In this document: piece by piece, positions 62,930 to 64,000 of the stretch | Position numbering within the stretch: the first letter of the stretch is position 1 | How the letters are laid out: each line of letters begins with the position of its first letter | NCBI GenBank assembly: GCA_964439265.1 | Contig: CAYTOA010000020.1 | Location: forward strand, 3,906-67,905 | DNA length: 64,000 nucleotides | Direction of reading: 5' to 3' | DNA from: JAGVPT01 sp964439265 | Lineage (GTDB): Bacteria; Bacteroidota; Ignavibacteria; UBA10030; UBA8401 | The notes under the pieces: model-generated | What the model was told of the DNA's origin: nothing | Seen by the model: the letters and a program-made list of their open reading frames with translations, nothing else | Database searches by the model: none | Made by a program: the position numbers and the translations under genes

Positions 62930-63754
62930 TTACGGTTTTGCGAACCTGATGTGCGCCATGAACATAATATTCAGAAGGTCGGAGAACATCGTTCCTGCTT
63001 TGTTCCGAAGGCTCAGGCGTCGCTTGAAGTTTTTGAAAATTCGGTATTCAGCCGCGACGACAATTCTCTTATCCCACTGACGGATATTGTTCGCAGACTC
63101 GAGCCCCCATTTGAGAATTGCACCCTCATCCATTCCCCCGCCTTCAATAACTTTCTTATTGGCAACCCTTACGCCGAGCGGCGAGCATGCATCGAAAACA
63201 ATTTCGCTTCCCGGGCAGTTTTCGGCAAGATCGATGAAAAACTTTCTGATGTCGCTCTCTTCAAAATAATAAAAGACACCCGCTGCGATAAACATGATGC
63301 CGTCGCCAATTTTCAGATCTCGAAACCAGGTCTCGTCGAGAAACGAACAGGCCAGGAATTTTCTTCTCTCATTTTCGTGTATAAGTTCCCTCCTCAGCGA
63401 AATAACCGGAGGAAGGTCAAGGTCATACCAAGTTAGACTCCCGTTGTCCACCCGTTCAAACGTCGTGTCCAGGCCGCAGCCGATGTTTACGATTGTTGCG
63501 CGAGGATGCTGCTGCAGAAACTTTTTCAGCGCACGGTCGATATGGATGCTGCGCGCTATCCAGCCTAATTGGGTGATCGGACTGATGTTAAGGGCGATTG
63601 TGGAAAAGTCGTAGTCGATCTTTTTCATTATTTCAACGGCCGCGGCATCGACGAGTAACGGTCTTTTTTTCTGAGCCTCAACGGCACGTCCCCATAATGG
63701 GAGGAGAAGGGTCTTTTCGACATTCTTAAGTTGAATCGGTATCTTGGCGGGCAT
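62930..63754 (-). CDS. LCM/Tcmp-family SAM-dependent methyltransferase
   Basis: 274 residues of the leucine-carboxyl-methyltransferase-like family (PF04072). It has LWGRAVEAQKKRPLLVDAAA near 20-40, motif I TIVNIGCGLDTTFERV (about 87-102), WYDLDLPPVISLR and GVFYYFEESDIRKF. Bacterial members methylate small molecules, often polyketide-type; the substrate here is unknown. The last 246 nt of the window beyond it show no gene. Confidence 0.85.
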   Translation of the reverse strand: MPAKIPIQLKNVEKTLLLPLWGRAVEAQKKRPLLVDAAAVEIMKKIDYDFSTIALNISPITQLGWIARSIHIDRALKKFLQQHPRATIVNIGCGLDTTFERVDNGSLTWYDLDLPPVISLRRELIHENERRKFLACSFLDETWFRDLKIGDGIMFIAAGVFYYFEESDIRKFFIDLAENCPGSEIVFDACSPLGVRVANKKVIEGGGMDEGAILKWGLESANNIRQWDKRIVVAAEYRIFKNFKRRLSLRNKAGTMFSDLLNIMFMAHIRFAKP

Positions 63755-64000
63755 TATTCTGCGTCGAGGTTATAGTTTGTCAAAGGCAAGCAGTTCCGTG
63801 CTGGCTATGAGTTGCGACAGTGCAGCGCTACGCCTCTAGCGTTACATGGTAACCTTTCTGCTAAAGTATTTTGAATAATCGCGAGGCGGAGCAGGTTCAT
63901 ATGCTTCTTTGATGAGATGTGACGAGATAAGAAAGTCTGCTGTCGAGCGGTTGCAGGCGGTCGGAATATTATAGAGAACGGCGATTCTCAAGAGCGCCTT
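63755..64000. other. Window end, no gene seen
   Basis: The last 246 nt hold the region upstream of the methyltransferase. I see no reading frame, palindrome or well-formed promoter. Confidence 0.4.

Overview
The window (about 52 % GC by eye, not calculated) looks like a chromosomal segment of a bacterium of the Bacteroidota/Chlorobiota/Ignavibacteriota (FCB) group. Four things point there: type IX secretion tails (NxPNPFNP then a short beta domain) on a metallopeptidase and on a small secreted protein; the DUF2723 membrane family and a DUF5686 outer-membrane protein; a tricorn-like S41 peptidase; and promoters of the form TTG-N18..20-TAnnTTT(G). The mix resembles Ignavibacteria or Kryptonia-like lineages, but no rRNA is present, so genus and class are inference. 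I see no tRNA, rRNA, CRISPR array, prophage or transposase.

Layout. 1-9121 (+): end of lepA, two tandem signal peptidases I, hemW, a DUF2723 protein, a methyltransferase and a glycosyltransferase. 9125-15745 (-): esterase, MarC, a small unknown protein, DedA, UppP, a YdjM-like membrane protein and a DUF5686 protein. 15958-23589 (+): a PgpH-type HD phosphodiesterase overlapping a Xer recombinase, then the lysine branch lysC-asd-lysA. 23670-32729 (+): small secreted protein, TonB-dependent receptor, secreted GH31 glycosidase, a small type IX tail protein and a coupled subtilisin. 32786-38159 (-): NtrC-type regulator, single-domain response regulator, tricorn-like protease. 38651-42490 (+): nucleotidyltransferase, radical SAM enzyme and methyltransferase joined by ATGA overlaps, then a membrane-anchored deaminase. 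42484-52198 (-): two glycosyltransferases, a pilin-like protein, an RND efflux set (TolC, adaptor, permease) and another glycosyltransferase. 52480-63754 (-): Gly-rich lipoprotein, cPGS-like GTPase, rocD, pyrB, arcC, argF, a secreted M1 aminopeptidase, a short Rho and an LCM-type methyltransferase.

How the genes fit together. Cell-envelope work dominates: signal peptidases, UppP, GT4/GT9 enzymes, a possible DUF2723 O-glycosyltransferase, RND efflux and several secreted hydrolases suited to peptide and glycan breakdown. Two metabolic blocks stand out. One is lysC-asd-lysA, preceded by a leader with a terminator-like hairpin and flanked by two copies of a three-hairpin repeat. The other is a carbamoyl-phosphate block in which carbamate kinase sits with both aspartate and ornithine carbamoyltransferases, ornithine aminotransferase and a cPGS-family P-loop protein of unknown role.

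The most likely undescribed units are the coupled nucleotidyltransferase-radical SAM-methyltransferase operon, the carbamoyl-phosphate block with its GTPase, the stand-alone type IX tail protein coupled to a tail-less subtilisin, and a collection of word-like palindromic intergenic repeats.
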